DNA of 64,000 bases from Chanos chanos (lineage: Eukaryota > Chordata > Actinopteri > Gonorynchiformes > Chanidae), in the NCBI RefSeq assembly GCF_902362185.1, contig NC_044504.1:31831841-31895840 (forward strand), written 5' to 3'. Position 1 is the stretch's first letter. Each line of letters opens with the position of its first letter. This document shows positions 12,781 through 25,307 of the stretch, in pieces. The notes beneath the pieces were generated by a model, which saw nothing but the letters and a program-made list of their open reading frames with translations, was not told the DNA's origin and searched no databases. Made by a program: the position numbers and the translations under genes.

Positions 12781-13992
12781 AATTCATGACTTTACTGGTT
12801 AAAATATATATATTGTTTGCCAATGCTACATTGTGCTACATTTTAAGCACACTCCTTCAACAATATATATTGCTTTTATAAGAATGATATCAAGGGCCAG
12901 TACAAACAGAGCAGTGGAGATAGAGCATTCTATGGCTATCCCCAGCTCAAACAGCTGCCAGTTTTTTTGCAGTAGTGGAGTGTCAAGCACATCTGCAGAT
13001 TCACATAGCAGCTTGTTCTCAAGTTCTTAATGCATTGTCTGTCGCATTATGGCCTGTTGTCGTACTGCTATTACATTTTGCTGAGTGAAAAAATTTAAGG
13101 GAAAAGTTGCGGAACTGGTATGGATATAAGCCCATCACTTAATTTGTGCAGGAGCTGACTGGAACTCAGCTGCAACACCTGTGATTTTTAGCCACCTATG
13201 CCCCTGGCCTCCAGATCCATTCTGTGACCTCCAAATCTAAATAAAATACCTTCCATAAACAAAGTTAATTATGTAGAGTTCATTTATTTATTTTTTTTAC
13301 AAGAGCAGGCTAGCTGGCTTTTGGTTGGCTAGAAAGAAAAACATGTCCTAAAAACCCAGGAAGCCAAGACACACAAATCAAAATAAAAGTCAGGTTGCTG
13401 CAGTCCAAAAAGTCAGTTTGCTAGCTAGTTAAAGGAGAGTTACAAAATGTTGAAGAGACAGAGTAGTAGATTTATTTGACGAAGACACCAAACCCTTGGA
13501 ACCTCCAGCATCACCTAAGTGTAGCATAAAGAAACTTGAGTGGACAAATTCTGTTGACAATCAAGCATGCTAGGGAGACATGTTAGCAGGGCATGAGCAG
13601 CAGTTGCAGTTACTAACATGGAGGGTACCAGAGAAAATGAATGGTGCAGTGGGAATGAAGACTCATCAGGTCTGGGTGAGAAGTGCAAGTGATCCAATAC
13701 CAGTCTATCCTGGTGGGGGGCCAGTGACCTCAATTATTTTCTTATTTGCATTTGGGTGTGAATCATAATGGTTGCAGTCTGATGAGGATAATGTTTGGAG
13801 ATGCGTGTAAATTACTAATTGAATGTACTTATGAAAACTATTTCGTAATTCAAAGTTAACTGTGCTGTGCTCTGCCACCCAGATTTCCATCGCTTTGGTC
13901 CCCAGTTTTTGCTTTTGTTGCTCAACAGGTAAAGCTTCTCCTCCATTTTTCAAGCTATTGGTAATATTTTTTAAGTGAATACCATAGGCCAA
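12781..13992. other. Intergenic, no gene seen
   Basis: AT-rich sequence with short random ORFs. I see no Greek-key motif, splice-paired exon or RNA gene. Confidence 0.5.
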
Positions 13993-14634
13993 TGTCACAG
14001 CCTGCACCCCATTTTGGACTTTTAGTTCCTTCCTAGCTGACGTCGAGGCTGTTTGGAGAGTCTGCTCTGTTCCCGTTCCTGTGCCCATTTGGAAAGTCCG
14101 CTTCAGTGTCTGTTCCAGCCAACCCCCCACCTGCTCGGCTGCAGAGGGGACCCATTTGCAGCAGCACCTTCGGTCATCCCTCTGTGCGCCCCCCCCACCT
14201 ACCCGGTCTGTTCTGGACTTTGTTTTTTTTGTTCTGGGGGACGTCTGGGAGCCGTCCCTTAAGGGGGGGGGGCTCTGTCACAGCCTGCACCTCATTTTGG
14301 ACTTTTAGTTTGAAATGTCTTGTGCTCCTATACCTTGTGTATTTTCACTTCTCACCTGATCCTGTTTGTTGCATTTATTAACCTCGTTCCCCCCTTGTTA
14401 AGTTTATCCAATCATGTTTGCCCTGTTTAGTTTTCCTCTTGTATTTAAGCCCTTGTGTTTCACCTGTCCTTGGTCTATCGTTGCTTGTGTTTATATGCAT
14501 ACTGTTTGGCTGCACCGTTTTTGTTCCAGTTTGCACGTGTATTTTGATCTTTAGTTTGTAAGTAAAGTCCTCCTTTTGTCACTTACAACCTTCATGTCTT
14601 GCGCATGGGTGCTGCACCACTCCATGCCATGACA
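13993..14634 (+). mobile_element. LTR-retrotransposon fossil, broken
   Basis: A much reduced, non-coding remnant. One long terminal repeat is recognisable at 14276-14634 (starts TGTCACAGCCTGC, ends CATGACA). It is preceded by a G-rich polypurine tract at about 14262-14272. The left edge at 13993 repeats the LTR start. A 5-bp target duplication GCCAA flanks the whole (13988-13992 and 14635-14639). The family is probably Ty3/Gypsy-like from the TG...CA ends and 5-bp duplication, but no coding part is left to prove it. It is absent from the left copy of the segmental duplication, so it postdates that event. Confidence 0.7.
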
Positions 14635-15520
14635 GCCAACAGTTTTTTGTTTTGTTTTTTTTACCACTGGTAAAGTCAGTGTGTACTATTATGTACTGCT
14701 AGACAAGGGCAAGAGGGACAGAACAGTATTCATCATCCTAATTGGGGCTTATTTTGGTGCAGACATGTTTGTTAAAGTCTGGCGTCTGTACCCTCTGTTT
14801 CAGAAACTCATATCCACAGGGGGTGAGATGCTACTTGAATGACATTAGCGTTTATTGCCATATAGCTATTGAACATTACATACTGGCTGCAGTTCCTCAG
14901 AGGCACAAGGGTGCTAAAATGTTAAACTATTTACTACTTAGACATAAGTCATGTCAAGAGAAGTTAGTCACACTGCAGCTATTTGCAATACCCTGCTCTT
15001 ACCAATGCTGCGTCAGTTTGGTTCTTTTCATACCTAATCATGCTACTGTAGTGGAGCCATTCAGAATTCTATTCTATGACTCTGAAATTTTCATGTGGAC
15101 ATTGGCCGCAAAGAATATTTGTGTTTGGTAAGTCATTTTACTGAGGACAGCTCTGCACTGGTTTTTTTGACCTTGTCCACAAGCATACTAGACCAGTGCC
15201 TCTGACTACAGCATGGGAGGATACTGTGCCACACACTAACACAGACAAAAAAAAAAGGGTACTGTAGGATTTGACTCAAGGGCTTTGAGTGTCGCTGAGT
15301 GTAAATATTCAAATGTTGAGTAGGAGATTTTACCATGTATGTTTGGAGTCATACATTGGAGAATGTACCAATGGGGTACAGAATTATAATTTAGAAAAGA
15401 TCACAAGGCTTTAACTATGCTCCTAGTTTCTGAAGGCTTGTGGATCACTGCCCAGTCTGCCAGACTTCTGTGTTTAGTTATGATGTAATCTGTAGACAAC
15501 TCACCTGCCAATACATGTTC

Positions 15521-16400
15521 CGCTTTGTCCATCACCTGAAACGAACTGGTGGCGAAGAATGATTTAATTGTGTCTTAAAGGGGATTGCCCTCTCAGCAGA
15601 GAGAGAGACAGCCGTGGAAAACCTATGTCACAAACTTCCTACTCAGCCACAGAGCTTGTCCTCATGCAACTACTAGGATAAAAGTCCACATACTTATTCC
15701 CACTCTTTCTAACTCAGGTTACAAAAAAGGGAAAGAACACAAACCAACAGGGACACAGACATTCTAAAAAAATCAGCAGACCTTGTGTGTATATCAATTA
15801 TTTTAATACCATTAATTATTTTTAAATTACTGATGGTCCACAGAAAGGGCACATTGTCATACAAATTGGAGGCTTTGTTTTATGGAGATAATACAAACAC
15901 ACTCACTGTTAGCAAACTATGTGCCCTGTAAAGTCTTCATCTTTAAATCTGTTTTAATAGTTGATTGTGGGCTTGTCATATGATTTACATTATCTGTAAT
16001 TAATGTCTGTAATAAATATAATATCAACTTACTCATAAACTAGAGTAGAATATACACACTTGAATTATTTAACAGGAAACACACCAGCAATATGTGAGTG
16101 CTACACTGCAGCGGAAACCTTTCAAACTTAAAATAAACACCTCACTCTTACAGTGTAATTGTGACATGAAATAATTCTAAAAACACTGATGAAAGGAGAA
16201 ATATCTTTTAAGCCTGTTATGTGGAAACATTCACTTCATGCTAGCATAAGACTCCAGTCTTTGAAGATAACATATTACAGTATGAACAAGAGCACAATCC
16301 ATGTAAGCCAATTCACAAAAATATTTAGTGGACAATTCCATTCTTAAAAGTGTTCGAGAGAACAACTGACATGAAAAAGACAAAAGTGCTTCAGTTCTCT
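15521..16400. other. Intergenic, mostly unannotated
   Basis: AT-rich, no gene seen. From about 16322 the sequence matches the upstream flanks of genes 4 and 5 (ATTCCATTCTTAAAAGTGTTC), marking the start of a conserved upstream block of genes 3-5. Confidence 0.6.
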
Positions 16401-16419
16401 GTGCAGCCGTTTTCCATGT

Positions 16420-16483
16420 TGCTTGGTCAGGAATTACAAACAATAGGGACCGTGTACTCTTTGGGTTTGGCCCAGTATAAAAG
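16420..16483 (+). promoter_or_regulatory. Gene 3 promoter: MARE-like, SOX-like, TATA
   Basis: TGCTTGGTCAGGA is at 16420-16432, ACAATAGG at 16440-16447 and TATAAAAG at 16476-16483. The TATA to first-ATG distance is 78 bp, identical in genes 3, 4 and 5. Confidence 0.7.
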
Positions 16484-16553
16484 TAAGGTTTGAAACGGTC
16501 AGGTTGTCACAGTACCTCCAGCCACTCAGTCCTGAGGAACAAACATCACGACC

Positions 16554-17315
16554 ATGACCATGGGCAAGGTAAGCTCTATGAGCACTCCTACGATTATCTT
16601 TGACAAAAGAGGATGACTTTTGCGTAAAATGATGGATATCAGACTAATAATAAACAAAAAAATGTATTCATTTCCAGATCATCTTTTACGAGGACAGGAA
16701 CTTCCAGGGTCGCTCCTATGAGTGCATGAGCGACTGCGCTGACATGTCCTCCTACATGAGCCGCTGTCACTCTTGCAGGGTGGAGAGTGGCTGCTTCATG
16801 GTCTACGACCGTCCAAACTACATGGGAAACCAGTACTTCATGAGGAGGGGCGAGTATGCTGACTACATGAGTATGTTTGGATGGAATAACTGCATCAGGT
16901 CCTGCCGTATGATCCCTATGGTAAGGTCATCATTATAATTTGCATGCACTTTTTCTCTAGATTTGGTCTGTGTTGGTATGAATGTGAATGATAAAATGTG
17001 ATGACTAATGCAATGTGTATACTTGCTCCTCAACAGCACAGGGGATCCTACAGAATGAGGATCTATGAGAGGGAGAACTTCGGTGGTCAGATGCATGAGC
17101 TGATGGATGACTGTGACTCCATCATGGACCGTTACCGCATGTCCAACTGCATGTCCTGCCACGTGATGGACGGCCACTGGCTCATGTACGAGCAGCCCCA
17201 CTACAGAGGCAGGATGCATTACTTCGGGCCTGGAGAGTACAGGAATTTCAGTAACATGGGATTCAGCAACATGAGATTCATGAGCATGAGACGTATCATG
17301 GATTCCTATTTCTAA
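16554..17315 (+). CDS. crygm2: Gamma-crystallin M2-like (gene 3)
   Basis: Met-rich lens protein. Exons are 16554-16568, 16678-16920 and 17037-17315, with short introns (109 and 116 bp). The first exon reads Met-Thr-Met-Gly-Lys: the upstream ATG gives 178 residues, while the second (16560) has the stronger context (A at -3, G at +4) and gives the usual 176. I took the upstream one. Exon 2 ([16 protein letters not shown] to IRSCRMIPM) is identical at protein level to those of genes 4 and 5 despite silent changes. Exon 3 has [13 protein letters not shown], where His and Gly are private or rare among the paralogues. The protein ends MDSYF. About 24 Met occur in the two domains. AATAAA is at 17351-17356. 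Intron 2 differs by about one base from that of gene 4, a sign of recent conversion or duplication. Confidence 0.93.
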
Positions 17316-18754
17316 ATAATAACATATTTTATCACTACCAACAGATTTTTAATAAACTCTGTCACCCTACTGATTTCGTGGTATGTGTAATGCTGAAAAA
17401 GGAAATACTGATTCTGCTATGAAAATCTACAACAAATAAGACAATGAGCTCTTATGCTCCTCACACTGCATAACTGCTCACCTCCTAGGTACAATTTCCT
17501 CAGCTTCAAAGTTATGGAACTCTTTGCTCACGATTAAGCAAGGTTTTACAAATGAACATTGTCAAGTTGGATAACCTCAACTTTAGAACAGAGCTGAAGT
17601 GGTCCTACTCCACTTGAGTTATTTGAGTTGGTTCACTACGACAGTTTATTCATTTATTAGTTCAGTAATCAATGAGGATGAAATTTCCACGACCTGCTGG
17701 ACCTATTTTGTTAAAGAAATCTTGTTTCACAGATACTGATATCACCATCACCACTTTGAAATTTGTTTTTCAATGTGTCATCGGTTTTGCAATAAGCTTA
17801 AACATAGTTGTGAGCCACAGTTCATTCATGTGAATGAACTGCCACATTTACTCACTGAACTGCTCATCGCCACCCCCTTTCGTTTAGAAATTGGTTGTTG
17901 CCCAGTAGGTGGTAAGATATTGTGTGCAAGTGGATCATTCACTGATCATTCACTGTTTTCTTCCCCATCACCGTTTTCAGCGCAGGACCTGCTTGTATTC
18001 GGTCATAAACAGTAGTTCTGAGACATAGGCAACAAGTACTCTTACTTCCTATGGGCTGCTCCACAATGCTCCAGCACTGGGGTTATGTGTTTGAATCTTA
18101 GCGTTACTACTCGCTGAGGCAAGCATCACTAAGAGGACAACTGGCTCACACTGGAAAGGTCAGCTGCACAGGGTACCTTCCTTGTCATCACACTTCAGTG
18201 ACTCCCAGCATCAATGGAATGTCTGCACAGATTCAAGTGAATCGAGGGAAACATGTTCTGTGCTGCATTCTCTGTGCTCCTGTGGAAATATGTGTACAGT
18301 GGCAAGTGAAAAGAAGTGACTGCTGGCTTTGCATAAAACAGACACATATGCAAGTTCTCACCCTCCCAGATTGTTGCAATCGTTGCACAATGGTGGGAAC
18401 AATAGCACAATTGGATGATTGGAGGTAAACAGAAGAGGAGAGAATCTTTACATGGAACTGAATTTGCAAATGCACATCAGCACAGGGCAGTCTTAGCTCT
18501 TTGGGGCTAAGCTTGGAATTCCATTTGAAGGTAACAAAAGTTTGATGTTCACTCTTGGCTAAAAGGGGCTAAGATAGTGGCAACACCAGAGATTTTGTCT
18601 CGAAGTTGCCATGGGGTGTGTTATCATTCAGCAAAAGTACTCCAGGATTTTCAGTGTGTTCTGACAAAAGACATATGGGATATAGATGTCAGGTTCACGC
18701 ACCCTGCCTACCTATAAACAAACCTCTGAAGTTTAAACCTAAGATGATGATAAC

Positions 18755-18797
<43 letters not shown>
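18755..18797. repeat. (AAT)n microsatellite
   Basis: About 14 uninterrupted AAT units. Confidence 0.95.
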
Positions 18798-18798
<1 letters not shown>

Positions 18799-19066
18799 AA
18801 TGAAAACATTATTTCACAGATTGATTTTAGGTGAGACAGCAATTACAATTCTATGCAACAAATCTTTACTACATTCAGGAAGGGCAAACAGCAGACACAA
18901 ATTTGTGCACAGAATATTGAGAGATCAAACATGCATACTACCAATCTAGCCTCACTTATCAGTTTAACTAATGATACAATAAAATTCTATGCCATATAAT
19001 TAACTTTATAAGGACAACCATACTGAAAAATGCACAGCTGAGTCAGGGCAAGTGAGATATGTGTGC

Positions 19067-19067
<1 letters not shown>

Positions 19068-19104
<37 letters not shown>
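19068..19104. repeat. (GA)n microsatellite
   Basis: About 18 uninterrupted GA units after GTGTGCGT. Confidence 0.95.
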
Positions 19105-19106
<2 letters not shown>

Positions 19107-21316
19107 CAACCACTGAATATATGCATTGCTTATAGGCGATGCAGTAAAAGATTAATTACTCACCATTAGATGTCTTCATAACAGAACAATATGTCTGTTG
19201 TTGTGTCTGAGATAAAACCCATTGATAATTTGGTCACTGTCCAGAGTCCTTGATATTTAAATGTTTATGATGAACAGTGCCAGGTTACTGGTGTGACTAA
19301 GAAGTGGTGCATTTTAAATTCAAATTTGCAAGAGGCTAAGTAGTATACCTCAGTGGCTAAGGCTAACAGCCAGGTCGATAAACTCAGAATCTTTTTTCTT
19401 TCCTTCCTTTTTTTCCCTTTATTGAACCTTTTTCATTCTATGTTTATTGAATTAAAACCTCGGGGACGTTGCACTCACACTGTGCCACCAAACTGCATTC
19501 CCAGCCCAAACAGAGCGCATCACTAGTTTCAGCTTGATGTTTTTCACTGTAACAATGATATGTGCTGCATTTCATAAAACAGCATATCAATTGTATTCAC
19601 AAATACATGTACAATTAATACGTCATAGCAACTTAAGGAATTTCTTAGGGGTGCAATGGCCACTCCAAGGGGTGCCCCCCCCAAAGCACCATGCATGGGC
19701 TAGAATGAGACATTGGACTGATCAGCACCGTGCCAAATTCTGTAAGACTTGTAGCCTGAATTTAGCACATACTATGAACAAAACACACACACGCACATAA
19801 TATATATATTATCATGTTATCCTTGACAAAACACGTTAACTGTTGTGTGACCCTTTTTGAGATGTTCTTGCATTTGATCCAGAACAAGTCCATGAGGACA
19901 AGTGTATTATGCATGTATGCATGTAATATTTTGTATTTTTTGTAATAAACAATTATTAGAACTGATTGTTTGAGTGGCAGAACACTATTATTATTTTTAT
20001 TTAACTTCAGAGACAACATCAGCCATGATGTAGCTTCACTGTAGCTGGGTTTTTGGTGGATTAATTGATATCGTATCTTGCTGACTAGCTTGCGCAGCAC
20101 TGGTTAGATGTTTGCTTTGTGCCTCACAACACAACTGTGTCACAGATAATATTTGGATAACCTTGGAGTTTACAGAAGTTCTCAGTCAGAGATGACAGGG
20201 TTTCCATGTTATATGTGTTTTTTATTACCCTTTTCCCTGGTTGCATGAAGCAAACATAAATTATTTGAGAACAAGAAATAAAGTGTGAACTAAAATTGAA
20301 CCTAGATGAGCAAAGCAAAAGATATCCTAATACCGCCTGTCTCTGAAACTTGTCAGATTCTACAGTAATTTTTGTACTACCAGGGAATTTTGATAATGTC
20401 CTGGAACTGCGTTGTAAGCTGACCCCAAGCCCTGTCCCAGCAGTAGCCAAACTCTCTGAAAATTATTGTGTCATAAAGATGACAGTTTAGACATGGTCTC
20501 AGTGGTATACCATGAAATGGCATTCTTTACATTTACCATATTCACATGTTACACAGATAATGGAATCCTTTTAATGCTTTTTCTAGTACTGAATAATTCG
20601 TCAGCCCTAAATTACTTCTGTCTCTTTCAACAGGCACCGCAGCCCAAATGAGAAACAAAGGCAGTTTTACTCTTTCACTTATGAAAGCATGAAAGTTTTT
20701 TAAAATAATTCCTTATCTGCCAGTGACAGAGCGAACTGGAACAAGCCACTGCTGACTCATTTAGTGCCTCTTTGAAGAAGCATCTATAGCTTTCCACTAG
20801 GAAAGCAGAGGCTATTGGTATTGCATAAGCTGGTTGTTTCAATGGGGGTGATACAGTGAAAAAAAAAAAAAAAAATCTGTTGGTCACTATAGTTTCCATT
20901 TGCACATTCATATACATAGTAAACTTCACTTTTAAATCATTTCTGGGATATTAAAGTGATACATTTACATCAGATGTATGATTTTTATTTCCCACTGAAA
21001 GGATAAACAAATATAAACAACATATTATCAAAAGACCATGTGATTCTGACTCAGGAAAAATAGTAAAACATTGATGAAAATATTAACGTCCTTCAAACTT
21101 AAGTGTATCGTCGACTCACAAAGTAAACTAATACTGAATCACCATGATTATGTATTAGATCAATCCTTTTTCCCCCTTACAAATAAATAGTGCAAAATCC
21201 AAGCAAATGCATTCAGTATGTACAGTGGGAAATTCCATTCTTAAAAGTGTTCAGGAGAACAATTGACACGGAAAAGACAAAAGCTGTCCAGTACTCTATG
21301 CACCCCTTTTCCATGT

Positions 21317-21381
21317 TGCTTGGTCAGGAATTAACAAACAATGGGGATCGTGTACTCTTTGGGTTTGGCCCAGTATAAAAG
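21317..21381 (+). promoter_or_regulatory. Gene 4 promoter: MARE-like, SOX, TATA
   Basis: TGCTTGGTCAGGA is at 21317-21329, a full SOX consensus AACAATGG at 21337-21344 and TATAAAAG at 21374-21381. An upstream block from about 21225 (ATTCCATTCTTAAAAGTGTTC) is shared with genes 3 and 5. Confidence 0.72.
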
Positions 21382-21451
21382 TAAGGCTAAAAATGGTCAG
21401 GATGTCACAGTACCTCCAGCTACTCGGTCCTGAGGAACAAACATCACAACC

Positions 21452-22237
21452 ATGACCATGGGCAAGGTAAGCTCCGTGAGCCCTCCTACAATTATCTTTG
21501 ACAGTAGATGTAAATGATGAATATTAATGTTGTTAATGTTTTCATCTTGCCATTTTCCTATTACAATGTTAAAAAGCAAAAAATGTAATTCATTTCCAGA
21601 TCATCTTCTACGAGGACAGGAACTTCCAGGGTCGCTCCTATGAGTGCATGAGCGACTGCGCTGACATGTCCTCCTACATGAGCCGCTGCCACTCCTGCAG
21701 GGTGGAGAGCGGCTGCTTTATGGTCTACGACCGTCCAAACTACATGGGAAACCAGTACTTCATGAGGAGGGGAGAGTATGCTGACTACATGAGTATGTTT
21801 GGATGGAATAACTGCATCAGGTCCTGCCGTATGATCCCTATGGTAAGGTCATCATTATAATTTGCATGCACTTTTTCTCTAGATTTGGTCTGTGTTGGTA
21901 TGAATGTGAATGATAAAATGTGATGACTAATGCAATGTGTATATTTGCTCCTCAACAGCACAGGGGATCCTACAGAATGAGGATCTATGAGAGGGAGAAC
22001 TTCAGTGGTCAGATGCATGAGCTGATGGACGACTGTGACTCCATCATGGACCGTTACCGCATGTCCAACTGCATGTCCTGTCACGTGATGGACGGTCACT
22101 GGCTCATGTACGAGCAGCCCCACTACAGAGGCAGGATGTATTACTTCAGGCCTGGAGAGTACAGAAGCTTCAGCAACATGGGATTCAGCAACATGAGATT
22201 CATGAGCATGAGGCGTATCATGGATTCCTATTTCTAA
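21452..22237 (+). CDS. crygm2: Gamma-crystallin M2-like (gene 4)
   Basis: Met-rich two-domain lens protein, 178 residues from Met-Thr-Met-Gly-Lys (176 from the second ATG at 21458). Exons are 21452-21466, 21600-21842 and 21959-22237. The 5' UTR, exon 1, intron 1, exon 2 and most of intron 2 (21388-21936) show no difference by eye from gene 5, whereas exon 3 differs at roughly ten bases. Exon 3 carries NFSGQMHEL: Ser replaces the Gly that every other intact Met-rich paralogue here has in that Greek-key loop (NFGGQM). It also carries [11 protein letters not shown]. It ends MDSYF. AATAAA is at 22278-22283. The Ser change could alter the tight turn; the effect is not known. Confidence 0.93.
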
Positions 22238-22470
22238 ATCATTATCATCTTTTCCTTAATACCACTAGCAGATTGTAAATAAAGTATTTCATTCTGTCTT
22301 AACTAACATTTGTGTGTTTTATGTCAGCAATAGCTTACAATATATCATTATGTCTGCCCCTGAATGCCCCATTCAGGGCTGCTTCTCTATTAGAATAATA
22401 ATTTACAAATAATATAAATTATTATTTATACATCATTACAAAAATGATAAAATATTATAAAAAAAATATT

Positions 22471-22532
22471 TAATGTCTTTATGGATGCAAATGGAGACTG
22501 CAATGTCTCCATTTGCATCCATAAAGACATTA
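22471..22532. repeat. Perfect 27-bp inverted repeat with 8-nt loop
   Basis: Left arm 22471-22497 (TAATGTCTTTATGGATGC...), loop CTGCAATG, right arm 22506-22532, the exact complement. It lies 240 bp past the gene 4 stop codon and beyond its AATAAA. It could be a foldback element or a local inverted duplication. Confidence 0.9.
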
Positions 22533-23336
22533 ATGTACAGCGTCAATGTGGTGCATAGTGCACATTCGTCCTTGTTCTCCAGTTCCTTGCAGGGATGTTT
22601 GAATGGCAAAATGCATAATGGATAGACAAACAGGCATGTTAACTGGCAAGGATTATTCAGGCACATCCCTGATCAAAATTAACGGTGGAGTTAACTTCAA
22701 ACTATAACATCAGGATGAAGATCCTCTCTAATATTTGATCTGACAATTTGCTTGATATGTTTACGTAAGTGCTTTCGTCTTGCTAATCTCTAAATTGCTC
22801 TCGAAAAGTGGGGCTAATGAAATTCTTCATGGATTAGCGTTTCCGGAAGAACGCACATCTAGCTTCGATATCTTTTACCATTAAAACAGTTAAAGCACTT
22901 GCAGATTACCAGCAAAATGACAAGAAATGAAGTTGCATCAATCAATAAATTAAGCAGTTAAGTAGAACCACAAATTTGAGTATGTATTTTGAAATCTGTT
23001 TGGTGTTTCAGTTGGAAAAGATCCGTGGTTGTGCTATTTTTTATTTAAATGTTTAGTCATCAATTTAGAGGCAATATAAGTGAATAAAATAAGATAAAAA
23101 TGTTATGAAGGACAAATTACTTTAAATACTTTAGTTAGCTCTCCAGGCCCTATTAAAGTGTGTCTTGGCTAGCTTATCAGCTTTGTGGTCCTTATATAAT
23201 AAAAATATACAGCATTTTAATAAAATCAGTGCATGGCAGTGTACACTATTTAGTTGTTTACCAGCCATATGGAGTTGGCAAACTGAGCATTTCAGGACTT
23301 GAAATCCCTCTGATTTTTTTGTTGCGCCAATAACAC

Positions 23337-24123
23337 ATGCCAAAATGCCAGGAGACGCATTCCATCAGCTCCTGCACACATAAAACAAAAACAGTCACAA
23401 ATGAAAGTTGTACTGTGTCACCACACAAGATACTCAGACCTGTGGAATGCATGCTTGGCTGTTGTGCACTGTATGCCAGTGCTGAGTGGCCCTCTCTGTA
23501 TATGCATAGCCTTACCCTCCATCTCAGCTTCATTTACAAATCCATCCTTGGGCTACTTCCATCTTACCCATGTTCTCATCTTTCTAGAATAAAGTGGTCA
23601 CTATCATCTCCATTCACAGGATGCATAATTTATGTCTGTTGCCCGAGTCCAAATTGAGTTAGGTTAAAAAAAAAAAAGTCTTTCGGTACTGTGCCCCCAC
23701 CACATGGAACACATCACAACAAGATTTAAAAGTGACAAAGTTAATTCTGCTGGGTGGATTCACATCACTTCTCAAGGCACCGGAATGTAACTCGACTGGA
23801 CAATGCTTTTCTACTGCTTTGTCACAATGATCTTATGATTTAAATTTCACAATTCTATATTTTTATGTATGGGTGTAGTTTTTACATTTGTAGATCTTGT
23901 TCTTTTTAACTCAGTAACTCTGTGGTCCTAGTTTTATGTCTTTGTGCTTATGAGTTTTATTTTTATGCCCAGTATTTGTTCTTTATGAGTGCTTTGTCTT
24001 TTATCGTCTTTGAATGTAACTTTGATCTTTGTCTTTCATGCTGCCCTCTCAGACAGTTTTGTCTTGCAAAGGAGTTTTTGATCTCGATGAGGCTGTACCT
24101 GGTTAAATAAAGAAAAATTAAAA
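23337..24123 (+). mobile_element. 5'-truncated LINE (Rex1/jockey-like) 3' end
   Basis: Plus-strand frames, broken by frameshifts, contain pieces typical of the C-terminal part of fish non-LTR reverse transcriptases: WPSLYMHSLTLH, FIYKSILGLLPSY and a later SFGTVPPPHGTHHNKI, resembling the SFxxxAPxxWNxLQ motif. The tail reads ACCTGGTTAAATAAAG, a 3' end shared by many teleost LINEs. 5' truncation is usual for such copies. The clade is uncertain. Confidence 0.6.
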
Positions 24124-24555
24124 CACTCAAAATATCTGGAGTCAGAAACTGAAAGGTCTGTTAGGTTTTGAAATAATGGGTTGTGCTGTATACAAAATCA
24201 TCAGTCCAGTCATTGTGGATCAGAGATGTTGGGCAAAGCACAGCAAATTTAAGATACACCTTTTGTTTTCCCATTAATAATTTACAGTAGTTTCAATCCA
24301 CCATTATTTTGCCAAAAATGCCATCTTATTCTTTATAACTTTTGAAGGAGCACTGTGTTAAAGAAATTCAATCATTCATTTTCCAAGCCGCTTGTCCTAA
24401 TTAAGGTCGAGGGGTGCTGGAGCTATGTTAAAATGAAAAGCTATAATGATTAGATTCTTATAAAAGTACAATCAAATAAATAAATGGATTTGAAAATGTC
24501 CCTGAGTAAATGTAAATGACTTTAAATATAATACAAGAGACATCAAAGATTTCTT

Positions 24556-24567
24556 TTATATATATAC

Positions 24568-24648
<81 letters not shown>

Positions 24649-24650
24649 CA
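24556..24650. repeat. (TA)n-(TG)n-(TA)n compound microsatellite
   Basis: A TA run, about 20 TG units, then another TA run. The TA arms flanking TG can pair with each other. Confidence 0.95.
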
Positions 24651-25172
24651 GACAGTTATCACCATTTCTGAATCAATATTCAGTCAACATATTCAATACT
24701 CTGCATCAGTATTCAGTCAATATTCAGGAATGTGTTTAAGTCAGGTGGTTGAATTATTACGTTAAAGTAATAGAAGAATCTCAGCAATATTACATAAAAA
24801 CGTAACAGGGCTCAAGAAAATGCCTCTTTATTTTATTCATTAGCTAAAATTGGGAATAATGTGAGGACAAAATAACAAATTTTCCAGTTGTGCAATCTCT
24901 TGTTAAAAGTCTGATTTTAATAATAGTGCTCCTAAAATTAAATGGTGATGAACACAGTCAAGTGTTGCATTCAAAGGGTAAATATTGCTGTTATGTTTCA
25001 GGCTGCTTTTAGGGTCGTGTTTTACAAGCTAGGAACAAAAACACAGACCAAGTACACTCACTGGTGACCCCATACAGTGGAAAATTCCATTCTTAAAAGT
25101 GTTCAGGAGAACAATTGACATAAAAAAAAAAGACAAAAGCGCTTCAGCACTCTATATGCCTCTGTTCCATGT

Positions 25173-25237
25173 TGCTTGGTCAGGAGTTAACAAACAATGG
25201 GGACCGTGTATTCTTTGGATTTACTGTAGTATAAAAG
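25173..25237 (+). promoter_or_regulatory. Gene 5 promoter: MARE-like, SOX, TATA
   Basis: TGCTTGGTCAGGA is at 25173-25185, AACAATGG at 25193-25200 and TATAAAAG at 25230-25237. Spacing equals that of gene 4, but the surrounding bases (GGATTTACTGTAG before TATA) have diverged. Confidence 0.72.
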
Positions 25238-25307
25238 TAAGGGTAAAAATGGTCAGGATGTCACAGTACCTCCAGCTACTCGGTCCTGAGGAACAAACAT
25301 CACAACC

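Larger units (their letters stand above)
9215..15520. repeat. Right copy of the ~9-kb segmental duplication (carries gene 2)
   Basis: Counterpart of 1-6680. The start codons of genes 1 and 2 are 9184 bp apart. Similarity begins upstream near 9215 and runs, with interruptions by insertions private to each copy, to about 15520. Both the noncoding flanks and the genes have diverged, so the duplication is not brand new, although coding identity is much higher. Confidence 0.75.
17360..21220. other. Intergenic, no gene seen
   Basis: AT-rich. It includes the two microsatellites listed below, CpG-poor unique sequence, and a 17-base A-run near 20860. Overlapping short ORFs on both strands near 18200-18480 have no recognisable family. 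Confidence 0.5.
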
